Numbered from the stretch's first letter, positions 18,244 through 27,333 are shown. The stretch is 64,000 nt of DNA from Nevskiaceae bacterium (GCA_008012115.1 SSEB01000003.1:62001-126000); one strand, 5' to 3'. Numbers and translations are program-made. Notes: generated from the sequence alone by a model not told the origin.

Positions 18244-20676
18244 ATGCTCAAGAAGCTCGCGCTGACGATGCTCCTGTGTTCGCCGCTGCTTGCCACGGCC
18301 GCCACCGCGCCCGCCACCCAGAAACCCGCCGCCGCACCCACGCCCGTCGCCAACGCCGACTGGCCGGAGTTCGGCAAGTACCCGGTTCCCGACGCGCCGT
18401 ACACCGCAACGCTGCGCTCGGTGTCGCTCGAAGATCTGCTGCAGCGCGACCTGCTGCCGCTGGGCATCTACAAGGGCACGCCGCAGCTCGCCGCCAAACG
18501 CGAGTGGCTGGACCAGAACTATTACGCGACACTGGCCGCGCGCAAGGTCTGGCACCCGGGCACCGGCCCGAGCACGCATGAATTCCAGGGCCCGATCACC
18601 TGGGACATCGTGCCGATTCCGCAGGCCGCGCCGCCGCCCTGCGATCAGCCGCAGCCGACCGGCTATGACGCCGAGTCCTGCCGCTATGTGAACGCGCTGT
18701 TCAAGGACATCGCCGCCAAGGATCCGGCCAAGGCCAAGGCCCTGCGCGAACAGGTGCGCAAGGGCCGCGACGTCTGGTTCAAGGGCACCTTCGGCAACCA
18801 GGACGAGCAGTACCTGCACTTCTCGCGCACCACGCCGAACGGTATCGACGACATTTCCTATCCCTGGCTCGACACCCGCGAGCGCAACCAGCGCTTCACC
18901 AAGTACGGCGTGATCAACGACCCGGATTGCACCGAGGGCGATGCCAGCACCAACTATTGGGACAAGTGCCCGGACCCGCACTCCTCCGGCGTGCTCGGCT
19001 ACCGCAAGTACTTCGCCGACCCGACCAAGGATGCCAGCGGCAAGGTGGTGTTCGATCCGCAGACCTCGCCGTATCGCCCGGACGAGCTGAAGAAGAACCT
19101 GCGCTATGTCATCGGCCATCCCTGCGTGCAGTGCCACGTCGGCTTCGACCCGACCAACCCGCCGAAGGACCCGAACCAGCCGAAGTGGGAGAACATCAAC
19201 GCCCTGATCGGCAACCAGTACATCAACCAGCCGACCATGTTCTTCCAGGGCGCGCCGCCGGATTCGCTGGCGCGCATGGCGCTGGAAGCCGGCCGCAACG
19301 GCACCATCGACACCTCGCTGGTGGCCAACGATTTCCAGAACAATCCGGGCACCCAGAACAACATCATGGATTTCCAGAACCGCCGCGTGTTCACGGACAT
19401 GATGAAGGACCCGATCACCGGCGAGGTCAAGCCGGGTCGCACGCAGCACGTGCTCAAGGGCGGCGAGGACTCGGTGGGCGACCACCTCGCCCTGATCCGC
19501 GTCTACGTCAACATCGGCATGTGCACCGAGGAGTGCTGGGCGCCGAACTTCCCGGTGCCGGGCACCTACTTCGGCGAGAAGTCGCACCAGCGTCCGTTCC
19601 ACATCAAGCAGTGCGCGCAGGATTGCGACGCCTGGAACTACGCCGACGCCAAGATGGATGACCTTGCCGCCTTCCTCATCACCGGCGGCCCCACCTACCT
19701 GATGAAGGCCAAGGACACCGACGGCACGCCGGGCGCGGGCTTCATCGACACCGCCCTGGTGCCCAAGGGCCGCAAGATCTTCGCGCGCGAATGCGCCGGC
19801 TGCCACAGCTCGCTGGTGGCGCCGGAGAACGTGCGCGCCGACAAGGCGGCGCTGGAGCGCTTCTACGAGGGCCACATCTTCGGCAAGGAGGACTACTGGC
19901 AGTACGAGTTCACCGACGCCGAGCGCAACTCGCCCGAGTTCCAGGCCAAGTATCTGGCCAAGGACAAGACCGGCAAGCTGCGGCCCAAGCAGTTCGCCGA
20001 GAAGGACGTGTTCGGCCAGGACTGGCTGGGCAGCGACGAGCCCACCGCCTTCAACATCGTCGGCACCAACAGCTGCCGCGCGCTGCACGACAACCACAGC
20101 ACCGGCCACATCTTCGAGGAGTTTTCCTCGGAGACCTACAAGCAGCGGCCGTCGCCGGGCTCGGTGCCGGTCACCGTCAACCGCATGGTGCCGGGCATCG
20201 GCGGCATGAAGGTCGGCGAGCGCAAGATCGAAGGCGGCCCCGGCTACATGCGCAACATCTCGCTGCTGTCGGTATGGGCCACGGCGCCGTTCCTGCACAA
20301 CAACGCCATCGGCGAGCAGACCTATCTCAAGGACGGCAAGACGCTCGACACCTCGGTGCGCGGCCGCGTCAAGCAGTTCGAGATGGCCTATGACGAGTTG
20401 ATGATGTCGGACAACCCCAACGACAATCCGCACCGCCCGCAGAAGATCACGGTCACCGACCGCGACTTCAAGCTGGCGCCGCGCGAGGATGGCCAGGGCC
20501 CGATCAAGCTGCCGGTGGCCAAGGGCACCCCGGTCGCCAATTTCACCTCCAGCAATCCGCATGCGCCGCTGTTCATGAAGTGCGACGACCCGGTGGAGAA
20601 CAAGGGCCACCAGTTCGGCATCAGCCTCTCCAAGGACGACAAGCTGGCGCTGCGCGAATTCCTCAAGATGATGTAA
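18244..20676 (+). CDS. Exported dihaem cytochrome, RoxA / cytochrome c peroxidase-like
   Basis: 810 residues. Signal peptide MLKKLALTMLLCSPLLATA. Two c-type haem motifs: CVQCH (Cys294) and CAGCH (Cys517), 223 residues apart. Later segments GTNSCRALHDNHSTGHIFEEF and GPGYMRNISLLSVWATAPFLHNNAIGEQ match the C-terminal part of the RoxA/RoxB rubber oxygenase and dihaem peroxidase-like proteins. RoxA cleaves polyisoprene oxidatively; here only the fold and haem layout are supported, not the substrate. ATG 18244 has AGGGGAA upstream. First of four same-strand genes encoding exported or membrane proteins. Confidence 0.8.
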   Translation: MLKKLALTMLLCSPLLATAATAPATQKPAAAPTPVANADWPEFGKYPVPDAPYTATLRSVSLEDLLQRDLLPLGIYKGTPQLAAKREWLDQNYYATLAARKVWHPGTGPSTHEFQGPITWDIVPIPQAAPPPCDQPQPTGYDAESCRYVNALFKDIAAKDPAKAKALREQVRKGRDVWFKGTFGNQDEQYLHFSRTTPNGIDDISYPWLDTRERNQRFTKYGVINDPDCTEGDASTNYWDKCPDPHSSGVLGYRKYFADPTKDASGKVVFDPQTSPYRPDELKKNLRYVIGHPCVQCHVGFDPTNPPKDPNQPKWENINALIGNQYINQPTMFFQGAPPDSLARMALEAGRNGTIDTSLVANDFQNNPGTQNNIMDFQNRRVFTDMMKDPITGEVKPGRTQHVLKGGEDSVGDHLALIRVYVNIGMCTEECWAPNFPVPGTYFGEKSHQRPFHIKQCAQDCDAWNYADAKMDDLAAFLITGGPTYLMKAKDTDGTPGAGFIDTALVPKGRKIFARECAGCHSSLVAPENVRADKAALERFYEGHIFGKEDYWQYEFTDAERNSPEFQAKYLAKDKTGKLRPKQFAEKDVFGQDWLGSDEPTAFNIVGTNSCRALHDNHSTGHIFEEFSSETYKQRPSPGSVPVTVNRMVPGIGGMKVGERKIEGGPGYMRNISLLSVWATAPFLHNNAIGEQTYLKDGKTLDTSVRGRVKQFEMAYDELMMSDNPNDNPHRPQKITVTDRDFKLAPREDGQGPIKLPVAKGTPVANFTSSNPHAPLFMKCDDPVENKGHQFGISLSKDDKLALREFLKMM

Positions 20677-20682
20677 GCCGCA

Positions 20683-20710
20683 CGGCGGGCCGGTACGCAC
20701 CGGCCCGCCG
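20683..20710. other. Perfect 12-bp hairpin inside the cytochrome operon
   Basis: CGGCGGGCCGGT - ACGC - ACCGGCCCGCCG, a perfect GC-rich stem with a 4-nt loop and no U-tract. It lies 6 bp after the stop of the first cytochrome gene and 15 bp before the next start. It may stabilise the upstream message or attenuate transcription. Confidence 0.7.
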
Positions 20711-20725
20711 CCTCCGCGTATCGAC

Positions 20726-22444
20726 ATGAGCAAAATCCGCTGGATCGTCGCCCCCCTGCTCGTGCTGGCCGCCGCCGGCGCCTGGTGGCTGCGGCCCTCC
20801 GGCGGTGCGTCGGGCCCGTCGATCAAGGATGTGGCGCAGGCCGCCGGTGCCCGCGCGGCCGCACTCACCGCCAAGTCCATCGCCACCGAGGACCTGCCGC
20901 CCGAGGGCACGCGCTCGCTGTTCGATCACCTGATCGCGCAGAACGACGTGCTGCCCTACCCCTTCGACAAGCTGGTCGACCTCGTCGCCAAGCAGAGCCC
21001 GGACGGCCAGCGGCCGCTGACCCTGCTGATCCCCAAGGGTCGCTCGCTGCTCAAGGCGCAGGCCGATTACCAGCATCCGCGCCTGCTGATGGCCGCCGAC
21101 TTCCAGGCGCCCAACACCGGCGCCGCGCTCGGCCTCGCACCCCGCGGGCAGTTGTTCCTCGGCTTCGTCGAGAACGCTGGCGAGATCGAGGTGATCAGCT
21201 ACAACGAGGCGGCCGGCCGCTTCGAGTTCCAGCTGGTGCAGGACTACCGCGAAGGCGGCGTGCCGCGCATCGTCTATGCGCGCCGTGCCATCTGCACCAC
21301 CTGCCACCAGGCCGGCGCACCGATTTTCCCGCAGCGCCCTTGGAACGAGACCAACGGCCAGCCGGAAACCGCCGCGAAAATCCGCGAGGCGCGCGGCAGC
21401 GACGCGCCCTACCTCGGCGTGCCGATCGGCAACCCGCTGGCGGTGCCGGAGCGCTTCGACGAGCTGGCCGAGATCGGCAACTTCCTGGTTGCCACGCAGA
21501 AAATCTGGATCGACGCCTGCGCCGACGACGACGCCTGCCGCCGGCAGATGCTGAAGATCGCGCTGCGCTACCTGTGGAACCCGGCCGAGTTCGATGCGGC
21601 GCAGCCGGACGCGCAGGCGCTGCGCGCGCTGCAGGCGAAGCACTGGCCGGCGGACGGCGTCGCCGTCGGCCAGAAGACGCTGCCCAACCGCGATCCGCTG
21701 GCCGAGTCGCGCGGCATCAAGGGCTGGTTCCACGATCTGCTGACACCCCAGTCCACCGAGCCGGGCGCCAGGAGCAACGAGGATCTCGATGCGTTCGAAC
21801 GCCTGCCGAAACTCCCGGCCCATCTCGACCCGCTGACGCCGCGCCCGCCGCTGCGCGTGCTCAGCGCGCAGGACATCGATGGTGCGTTCGGCCTCGCCTC
21901 GATGATCACCGATCCCGACTTCAAGCAGCTGGAAGCGGCCGCCGGCTTCAAGCTCGACACCCTGCTGGCGGCGGTGGACCGCACCGACGCGGCGCTGTTC
22001 GCCCAGCAGCCGTTCTCGCGCGTCAAGATGATGAAGGGCCTGCTCGCGGCGCTCGGCGCCAAGGCCGATCTGGGCTACTGCTGCCTCGACACCAAGGAGC
22101 TGTCGCCGCCGGTGGCGCTGGGCGTGCCGCCGCTGGCGATCTCGGCCGGCTCGCCGCTGAAGAATTTCGAGCACTATTGCTTCGCCTGCCACCGCGGCAA
22201 CCCGAGCAAGCGCCTCAACTTCATGGCCGGCGCCACCGAGACGGAGACGCTGGCCAACCTCAAGGCGAAAACCGAGATTCGCGACGCGCTGGACTGGGAC
22301 CGCTATCGCGGCACCGACAAGGCGAATAAGCTGATGCCGCCCGCCGACTCGCACCAGCGCCAGATGCTGGAAGCCGACGCGGCGAAGAATCCCAAGCTGC
22401 TGGACGACATGCGCAGCACGGTGCCGGCGCTGTTCGATTTCTGA
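20726..22444 (+). CDS. Membrane-anchored dihaem protein of the cytochrome cluster
   Basis: 572 residues. N-terminal hydrophobic segment (about 5-22: IVAPLLVLAAAGAWWL) acting as anchor or uncleaved signal. Two haem motifs: CTTCH (Cys190) and CFACH (Cys485). The body is periplasmic and carries further cysteines (ACADDDACRR, YCCLDT). I do not recognise a named family. Its position between two other haem proteins suggests electron transfer to or from the RoxA-like protein. A hairpin precedes it. Confidence 0.72.
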   Translation: MSKIRWIVAPLLVLAAAGAWWLRPSGGASGPSIKDVAQAAGARAAALTAKSIATEDLPPEGTRSLFDHLIAQNDVLPYPFDKLVDLVAKQSPDGQRPLTLLIPKGRSLLKAQADYQHPRLLMAADFQAPNTGAALGLAPRGQLFLGFVENAGEIEVISYNEAAGRFEFQLVQDYREGGVPRIVYARRAICTTCHQAGAPIFPQRPWNETNGQPETAAKIREARGSDAPYLGVPIGNPLAVPERFDELAEIGNFLVATQKIWIDACADDDACRRQMLKIALRYLWNPAEFDAAQPDAQALRALQAKHWPADGVAVGQKTLPNRDPLAESRGIKGWFHDLLTPQSTEPGARSNEDLDAFERLPKLPAHLDPLTPRPPLRVLSAQDIDGAFGLASMITDPDFKQLEAAAGFKLDTLLAAVDRTDAALFAQQPFSRVKMMKGLLAALGAKADLGYCCLDTKELSPPVALGVPPLAISAGSPLKNFEHYCFACHRGNPSKRLNFMAGATETETLANLKAKTEIRDALDWDRYRGTDKANKLMPPADSHQRQMLEADAAKNPKLLDDMRSTVPALFDF

Positions 22445-22449
22445 GAGAA

Positions 22450-23226
22450 ATGCGTATGAACATCATGCTCCGCTCGGCAAGCGTCCTCGCGATATTCCTC
22501 GCCGCGCAATCGGCACAGGCCGAGCCCGCCTACGCCCGCCTCTACAAGCAGCAGTACGGCTACATGCCCTCGTGCAATGCCTGCCACAAGGATGGCGGCG
22601 GCTCGCCGCTCGATCCGTTCGGCCAGCAGTTCAAGGACGCCGGCAAGAATCTCGCGGCCTTCGACAAGATCGCCAAGCTCGACGCCGACGGCGATGGTTT
22701 CAGCAACGGCGAGGAGGCGCAGGCCAAGTCGAATCCCGGCGTCAAAAGCTCCACGCCGAAAAATCCCGGCGACTGGCTCGACACCGCCAGCCTGATCCCG
22801 CGCGAGGTGCAGGCGCAGTTCCCCGGCGTCACCGCCTACCTGCCGAAGGATGCGGTGCTGACCGACGCCGACATCGCCCGCGCCAAGACGCTGGGCGCCG
22901 AGCTGGGCAAGGCCGACGAGAACACCATCTACATCCCGCTGCAGGACCAGCACCCGGCCGGCACCGCGATCATTTTTCCGGCGCAGTACCAGGGCAAGGA
23001 TTTCTTCCTGCTGCTGGCCACGGACCGCAAGCTGGTGGTCACCGCGGTCAAGCCGATGAACACGCTGCACGTGCCCGACGCCGCCAAGAGCAAGGCCTAC
23101 GACCGCTTCAAGGGCCTGAGCCTGGATCAGCTGCCGGCCGCCAAGGGCAGCGATCTCGACGCTGCCATCACCACCGCGGTGAAGAAGGCCGGCACGCTGA
23201 TGTACGTGCGCCTTAAGAATGCTTAA
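22450..23226 (+). CDS. Exported monohaem protein with calcium-binding-like loop
   Basis: 258 residues. Signal peptide ending AQSAQAEP. One haem motif, CNACH (in YMPSCNACHKDGGGSPLDPFG), then KLDADGDGFSNGEEAQAKSNPG, a thrombospondin type 3/EF-hand-like calcium loop. The second half is a beta-rich domain (VTAYLPKDAVL, TAIIFPAQYQGKDFFLLLATD) of unknown role. The gene starts 5 bp after the previous stop and overlaps the next gene by 8 bp, so tight co-translation is likely. Probably a small electron carrier. Confidence 0.75.
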   Translation: MRMNIMLRSASVLAIFLAAQSAQAEPAYARLYKQQYGYMPSCNACHKDGGGSPLDPFGQQFKDAGKNLAAFDKIAKLDADGDGFSNGEEAQAKSNPGVKSSTPKNPGDWLDTASLIPREVQAQFPGVTAYLPKDAVLTDADIARAKTLGAELGKADENTIYIPLQDQHPAGTAIIFPAQYQGKDFFLLLATDRKLVVTAVKPMNTLHVPDAAKSKAYDRFKGLSLDQLPAAKGSDLDAAITTAVKKAGTLMYVRLKNA

Positions 23227-24067
23227 GCAACGACTGGTCGAACTGCTGCTCGCAGCACTGCTGCTGTCGGGGCTGCTGGGCGCGCGCGCGCTGGCGCAGA
23301 CCGCCGCACAGCAGGATCAGGCCGCCGCCGCGCAGAGTGCCGCGCCGGCCAATGCGCCGACTGGCGGCGACGGCTTCGATTTCTTCAGCGACAAGCCGGT
23401 CGAGAGCAAGGACGTGGTGCAGGTGCCGCCGGAAAAATCGGCGTGGCTCACCATCGCGGCGCCGCTGGCACTGGTGGCGTTCTTCTTCGTGCTGAATTTC
23501 TGGATCTGGTGGCTGGTGCCGTTCTCCAAGCACCGGGTCGACATCAACCTGCGCGGCCTGCCGCCTGCGGCGCGGCGCGGCATCGCCATGGCGACGGTAA
23601 TGTTTGGCATCGCCTTCGCCTTCGGCGCCTCGGAGATCTGGTACCAACTGCAGCTCAACGGTGGCACGCAGGCGTTCTTCGAGCAGATGTCGCTGGGCAA
23701 GCTGATCGTGATGACGCACGCGCATTTGTTCGGTTTCACCACCAGCTTCTTCATCATCGGCATCCCGTTCTCGCTGCAGTTCCCGCATATCAAGTCCTAC
23801 CAGTGGGTGTTCCCGGTGGGCCTCGCCGCTTCGCTCACCGACGTGATGTCGTGGTGGGGCATCAAGTACGCGGCGCCGAGCTTCGAGTACGTGTCGATGT
23901 TCTGCGGCGTCGTGTTCAGCATCAGTTATGTCTGGATGCTGATCGGCCTGCTGCGCGTGCTGCTGTTTCCCGACGTCATCTGGCCCAGCGACATCGACCG
24001 CGAGCAGCGCCTGGCCGAACTGCGCGAGCGCGCGGAGTCCACCCGGCATCACGAGGGTGATTACTGA
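23219..24067 (+). CDS. Multi-pass membrane protein of the cytochrome cluster
   Basis: 282 residues. A signal-like N-terminus (to about 27), a Gln/Ala-rich linker, then about five TM segments (approx. 73-98, 118-140, 163-188, 195-215, 218-245). Histidines in IVMTHAHLFGF inside the third segment could bind a metal or b-type haem. A soluble arginine/glutamate-rich tail ends the protein. Family not recognised. Overlap with the monohaem gene and shared strand suggest it anchors or receives electrons for the cluster. Confidence 0.7.
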   Translation: MLKQRLVELLLAALLLSGLLGARALAQTAAQQDQAAAAQSAAPANAPTGGDGFDFFSDKPVESKDVVQVPPEKSAWLTIAAPLALVAFFFVLNFWIWWLVPFSKHRVDINLRGLPPAARRGIAMATVMFGIAFAFGASEIWYQLQLNGGTQAFFEQMSLGKLIVMTHAHLFGFTTSFFIIGIPFSLQFPHIKSYQWVFPVGLAASLTDVMSWWGIKYAAPSFEYVSMFCGVVFSISYVWMLIGLLRVLLFPDVIWPSDIDREQRLAELRERAESTRHHEGDY

Positions 24068-24144
24068 CCGTATCTGCACATTACAGCGGCGATGGCCCGC
24101 CATAGTCCATCAGCATCGACCACAACACCAACAAGGGGGAGTTC

Positions 24145-25011
24145 ATGCGCATCAGGGAAAAAATCGTCGTCACCGGCCTGCTGCTGGCCTTCAGTCCGTT
24201 GAGCCATGCCGAGAGCTATATGGGCATCGGCGGCACCTCATCGGAATACCAGTACAGCGACGTGAAACGCGGCTACGGTCTGCAGGCTTTCGCCGGCTAC
24301 CGTTTCGACGGCCTGCCGATCATGATCGAGGCCGGGTATCTCGACGGCGGCAAAAACAAGATCAACGATTTCAGCCAGGGCGGCGTCACCGGCACCGATG
24401 CCTCGCTGGCCTTCCAGGGCCTGCTGCTCACCACCGGCTTCTTCGGGCGCTTCGATACCAAAGGTTCCGGCTTCTACGCCAAGCTGGGCTATTACACCGG
24501 CAAATCCAAGGGCACCGGCACGTTCAATGGCGTGAACTACGACAATAGCGAGAGCAGCAGCGGCCTGACCTTTGACCTGGGCTTCGACTGGATGCTGACG
24601 CCCAACTTCGGAATCCGCACCAATATCGGCAGCCTGCAGAAGGTGAAGGATCTGCCGCAGTTGGGCGTCGATCACAAGAGCAACGTCACGCTGGCCGGCA
24701 TCGGGCTGATCTTTGCCTTTGGGGGCGCCCAACACTCATATCCAGCGTCGCGGTCGCTGTTCGATAACTCTCCCGCCGTCAACGCGGCGACGCCGCAATC
24801 ATCAGCAACAGCCATAGCCACGGCCGGAGCCGCGATTCACGGTCAGCCTTCCGCCAACGCATCGGTCACCGCGGTGCTCAAGGAGGGAGGCACGGTCACG
24901 CTGGCATCACAGCGGGTCGACAACGCTGAGGGCAGTTGGTGGTTCATCCGCAGCGGAGATAGCCAGGGTTGGATTAACCAGAAGGATCTGCAGTCCTATA
25001 TCGGACCGTAA
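24145..25011 (+). CDS. Outer-membrane beta-barrel fused to a bacterial SH3 domain
   Basis: 288 residues. Signal peptide ending SPLSHAES. An OmpA/OmpX-like eight-stranded barrel (about 23-195) has alternating aromatic strands (GYGLQAFAGYRF, MIEAGYLDGG, FYAKLGYYTG, GLIFAFGG). An Ala/Ser linker follows, then an SH3-like domain (about 225-288: GQPSANASVTAVLKEGGTV, WWFIRSGDSQGWINQKDL). Bacterial SH3 domains often bind peptidoglycan, so this may tie the outer membrane to the wall. Preceded by AGGGGGAG. Confidence 0.78.
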   Translation: MRIREKIVVTGLLLAFSPLSHAESYMGIGGTSSEYQYSDVKRGYGLQAFAGYRFDGLPIMIEAGYLDGGKNKINDFSQGGVTGTDASLAFQGLLLTTGFFGRFDTKGSGFYAKLGYYTGKSKGTGTFNGVNYDNSESSSGLTFDLGFDWMLTPNFGIRTNIGSLQKVKDLPQLGVDHKSNVTLAGIGLIFAFGGAQHSYPASRSLFDNSPAVNAATPQSSATAIATAGAAIHGQPSANASVTAVLKEGGTVTLASQRVDNAEGSWWFIRSGDSQGWINQKDLQSYIGP

Positions 25012-25019
25012 CCCAAGAC

Positions 25020-25047
25020 TGCGGGTGGCACTGCCGTGCCACCCGCA
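25020..25047 (+). terminator. Terminator-like hairpin sharing an arm with repeat D
   Basis: TGCGGGTGGCA - CTGCCG - TGCCACCCGCA, an 11-bp perfect stem 9 bp after the barrel-SH3 stop, followed by ATCGTGGTTTTG. The 3' strand of the stem is the left arm of repeat D and the 5' strand equals a right arm. Confidence 0.65.
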
Positions 25048-25150
25048 ATCGTGGTTTTGAGCCGCACGCCTGTTGGTTATTATTTAATGAACTTAAAATT
25101 AATAAATAACTAGTAACAGTTTTCCTAGGCAAGACGCTCACAGCGGGTGG
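25039..25150. repeat. 112-bp symmetric AT-core element, copy D
   Basis: Left arm CCACCCGCA (one mismatch, 25039-25047), core 25072-25117 ending CTAGTAAC, right arm AGCGGGTGG (25142-25150). Right spacer begins AGTTTTCCTAGGCAA. A further inverted arm immediately upstream makes the hairpin at 25020-25047. Confidence 0.88.
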
Positions 25151-25300
25151 CGTACGCGACGACGCCACACCCCTCAATATCCGAACCCCGGCCGCCGCAC
25201 GGCACAAATTTCATGAGCCGCCACTCTTGCGACCATACCGCGCGGTCGCAAAACATCAGTAAGATGCATTTCTGCAAAAAATCTACGGCGGGGAAATACG

Positions 25301-27280
25301 ATGAACTACTTCGTCACCGGCGCCACCGGCTTCATCGGCAAGTTTCTGCTGGAGCGCCTGCTGGCGCGCGAGGACGCACGGGTCTACGCGCTGGTGCGCG
25401 CCTCGTCCGCCGACAAGTTCGATGCACTGCGCGAGCGCTATGGCGAGGCCGGCAAGCGGCTGCACATGGTGGCCGGCGACATCACCACGCCGGGCCTGAT
25501 CTCCGGCGCCGACTTCAAGAAGCTGCAGGGCAAGATCGATCACGTGTTTCACCTCGCCGCGGTCTACGACATGAACATGTCGGACGAGCAGGGCGACAAG
25601 ATCAACAACGAGGGCACGCGCAACGTCGTCGCCTTCGTCAACGAACTGGGCGGCAAGGTGCGCCTGCACCACGCCTCCAGCGTCGCGGTGGCGGGCGGCG
25701 ATTTCGTCGGCCGTTTCACCGAGGACATGTTCGACGAGGGCCAGCGCACCGATCACCCGTACTACCGCACCAAGTTCCAGTCGGAAGCCATCGTCCGCAA
25801 CGAAAGCAAGGTGCCGTTCCGCATCTATCGTCCGGGCGCCGTCGTCGGCCACAGCGAAACCGGCGAGATGGACAAGATCGACGGCCCCTACTACTTCTTC
25901 AAGATCCTGCAGAAGCTCAGCTTCGCCGTCCCCAAGTGGCTGCCGCTGGTCGGCATCGAAGGCGGCAAGGTACCGCTGGCGCCGGTCGATTACGTGGCCG
26001 CAGCGATGGACTACATCGCGCACCAGGACGGCCTCGATGGCCAGGCGTTCTGCCTGATCCAGTCGCACTCGCCCAGTGTCGGCGAACTGCTGCAGACCAT
26101 CCTGGAAGCCGCGCACGGGCCGGAGTTCGCCAAGAACTTCGACGTGCCGCCGCTGCCTTCCGCGGTGCGCAAGTTCACCGGCCAGCTCAAGCGCCGCATC
26201 CCGCGCGAGGTGGAGAAAAAGCTTTCCGAAGCCATCGGCGTGCCGCTCTCCGTGCTCGGCTACGTCAGCAACCGCGCGGTGTTCGACGACAAGAACGCCC
26301 GCACTGCGCTCAAGGGCTCCGGCATCAAGTGCCCGGACATCCGTGACTACTGCGGCAAGCTCTGGGAGTACTGGGACCTCTTCCTCAACCTCGACGTCAG
26401 CCTGCCGAGGGGCTCGCTGAAGCGGCTGGCCGGCAAGGTGGTGATCGTCACCGGCGCCTCGTCGGGCATCGGCTTCAATGTCGCCAAGAAGCTCGGCGCC
26501 GCCGGCGCCAAGGTGATTCTCGTGGCGCGCACGCGCGAGAAGCTGGAGCAGACCCAGTTCATCATCGAGAAGGCCGGCGGCGAGGCGCATGTGTATCCCT
26601 GCGACCTCAACGACATGAAGGCCATCGACGACTGCGCGCAGGCCATCCTGCGTGACTTCGGCCATGTCGACGTGCTGATCAACAACGCCGGACGCTCGAT
26701 CCGCCGTGCGGTGATGGAGTCGCTGGACCGCTTCCACGATTTCGAGCGCACCATGCAGCTCAATTATTTTGGCGCGGTGCGCATGATCCTCAATCTGCTG
26801 CCGAGCATGGCCAAGCGCCGCTCGGGACAGATCATCAACATCAGCTCCATCGGCGTGCTGGCCAATGCCTCGCGCTTCTCCGCCTACGTGGCGAGCAAGG
26901 CCGCGCTCGATGCCTTCTCACGCTGCCTGTCGGCGGAGATCAAGGACAAGAACATCGAGATCACCGCCATCTACATGCCGCTGGTGCGCACGCCGATGAT
27001 CGCGCCCACCAAGGTCTACGACTACGTGCCAACCTGGTCGCCCGATCACGCCGCGGACGTGGTGATGAAAGCCATCCTGCATCGCCCCAAGTCCGTCGCC
27101 ACGCCACTGGGCACCGCCGCCGCCATTAGCTACGCGCTGTGGCCGAAGATGAACGACTACTTCCTCAACAAGAGCTTCAAGCTCTTCCCCTCATCCTCCG
27201 CCGCCAAGGGCCGCAAGGAAGGCGAGAAGCCGACGCTGGAGCAGGTGGTGTTTGCGAATGTATTTAGAGGCGAGTACTAA
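25301..27280 (+). CDS. Fatty acyl-CoA reductase, alcohol-forming, two-domain (Marinobacter FACoAR type)
   Basis: 659 residues made of two Rossmann domains. The N-terminal NAD-binding_4/male-sterility-like domain (VTGATGFIGKFLLERLLA, FHLAAVYDM, GPYYFFKILQKL) is joined to a C-terminal classical SDR (TGASSGIG from residue 384, NNAGRSIRRAVMESLDRFHD, SAYVASKAALDAFSR). Length, order and these segments match the Marinobacter enzyme that reduces fatty acyl-CoA to fatty alcohol for wax esters. Electron donor would be NADPH. Start ATG 25301 has GGGGAAA upstream. No wax synthase is visible in the window. Confidence 0.88.
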   Translation: MNYFVTGATGFIGKFLLERLLAREDARVYALVRASSADKFDALRERYGEAGKRLHMVAGDITTPGLISGADFKKLQGKIDHVFHLAAVYDMNMSDEQGDKINNEGTRNVVAFVNELGGKVRLHHASSVAVAGGDFVGRFTEDMFDEGQRTDHPYYRTKFQSEAIVRNESKVPFRIYRPGAVVGHSETGEMDKIDGPYYFFKILQKLSFAVPKWLPLVGIEGGKVPLAPVDYVAAAMDYIAHQDGLDGQAFCLIQSHSPSVGELLQTILEAAHGPEFAKNFDVPPLPSAVRKFTGQLKRRIPREVEKKLSEAIGVPLSVLGYVSNRAVFDDKNARTALKGSGIKCPDIRDYCGKLWEYWDLFLNLDVSLPRGSLKRLAGKVVIVTGASSGIGFNVAKKLGAAGAKVILVARTREKLEQTQFIIEKAGGEAHVYPCDLNDMKAIDDCAQAILRDFGHVDVLINNAGRSIRRAVMESLDRFHDFERTMQLNYFGAVRMILNLLPSMAKRRSGQIINISSIGVLANASRFSAYVASKAALDAFSRCLSAEIKDKNIEITAIYMPLVRTPMIAPTKVYDYVPTWSPDHAADVVMKAILHRPKSVATPLGTAAAISYALWPKMNDYFLNKSFKLFPSSSAAKGRKEGEKPTLEQVVFANVFRGEY

Positions 27281-27333
27281 GTCGTTTCAGAATCAAACGG
27301 GAAATACGTAAAACCCTTGAATTAGGAGTGCCG

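Noticed and set aside
18211..20910. 899-codon minus-strand open frame opposite the RoxA-like gene
   Set aside because: Antisense shadow; the plus-strand frame has a signal peptide, haem motifs and a ribosome binding site.
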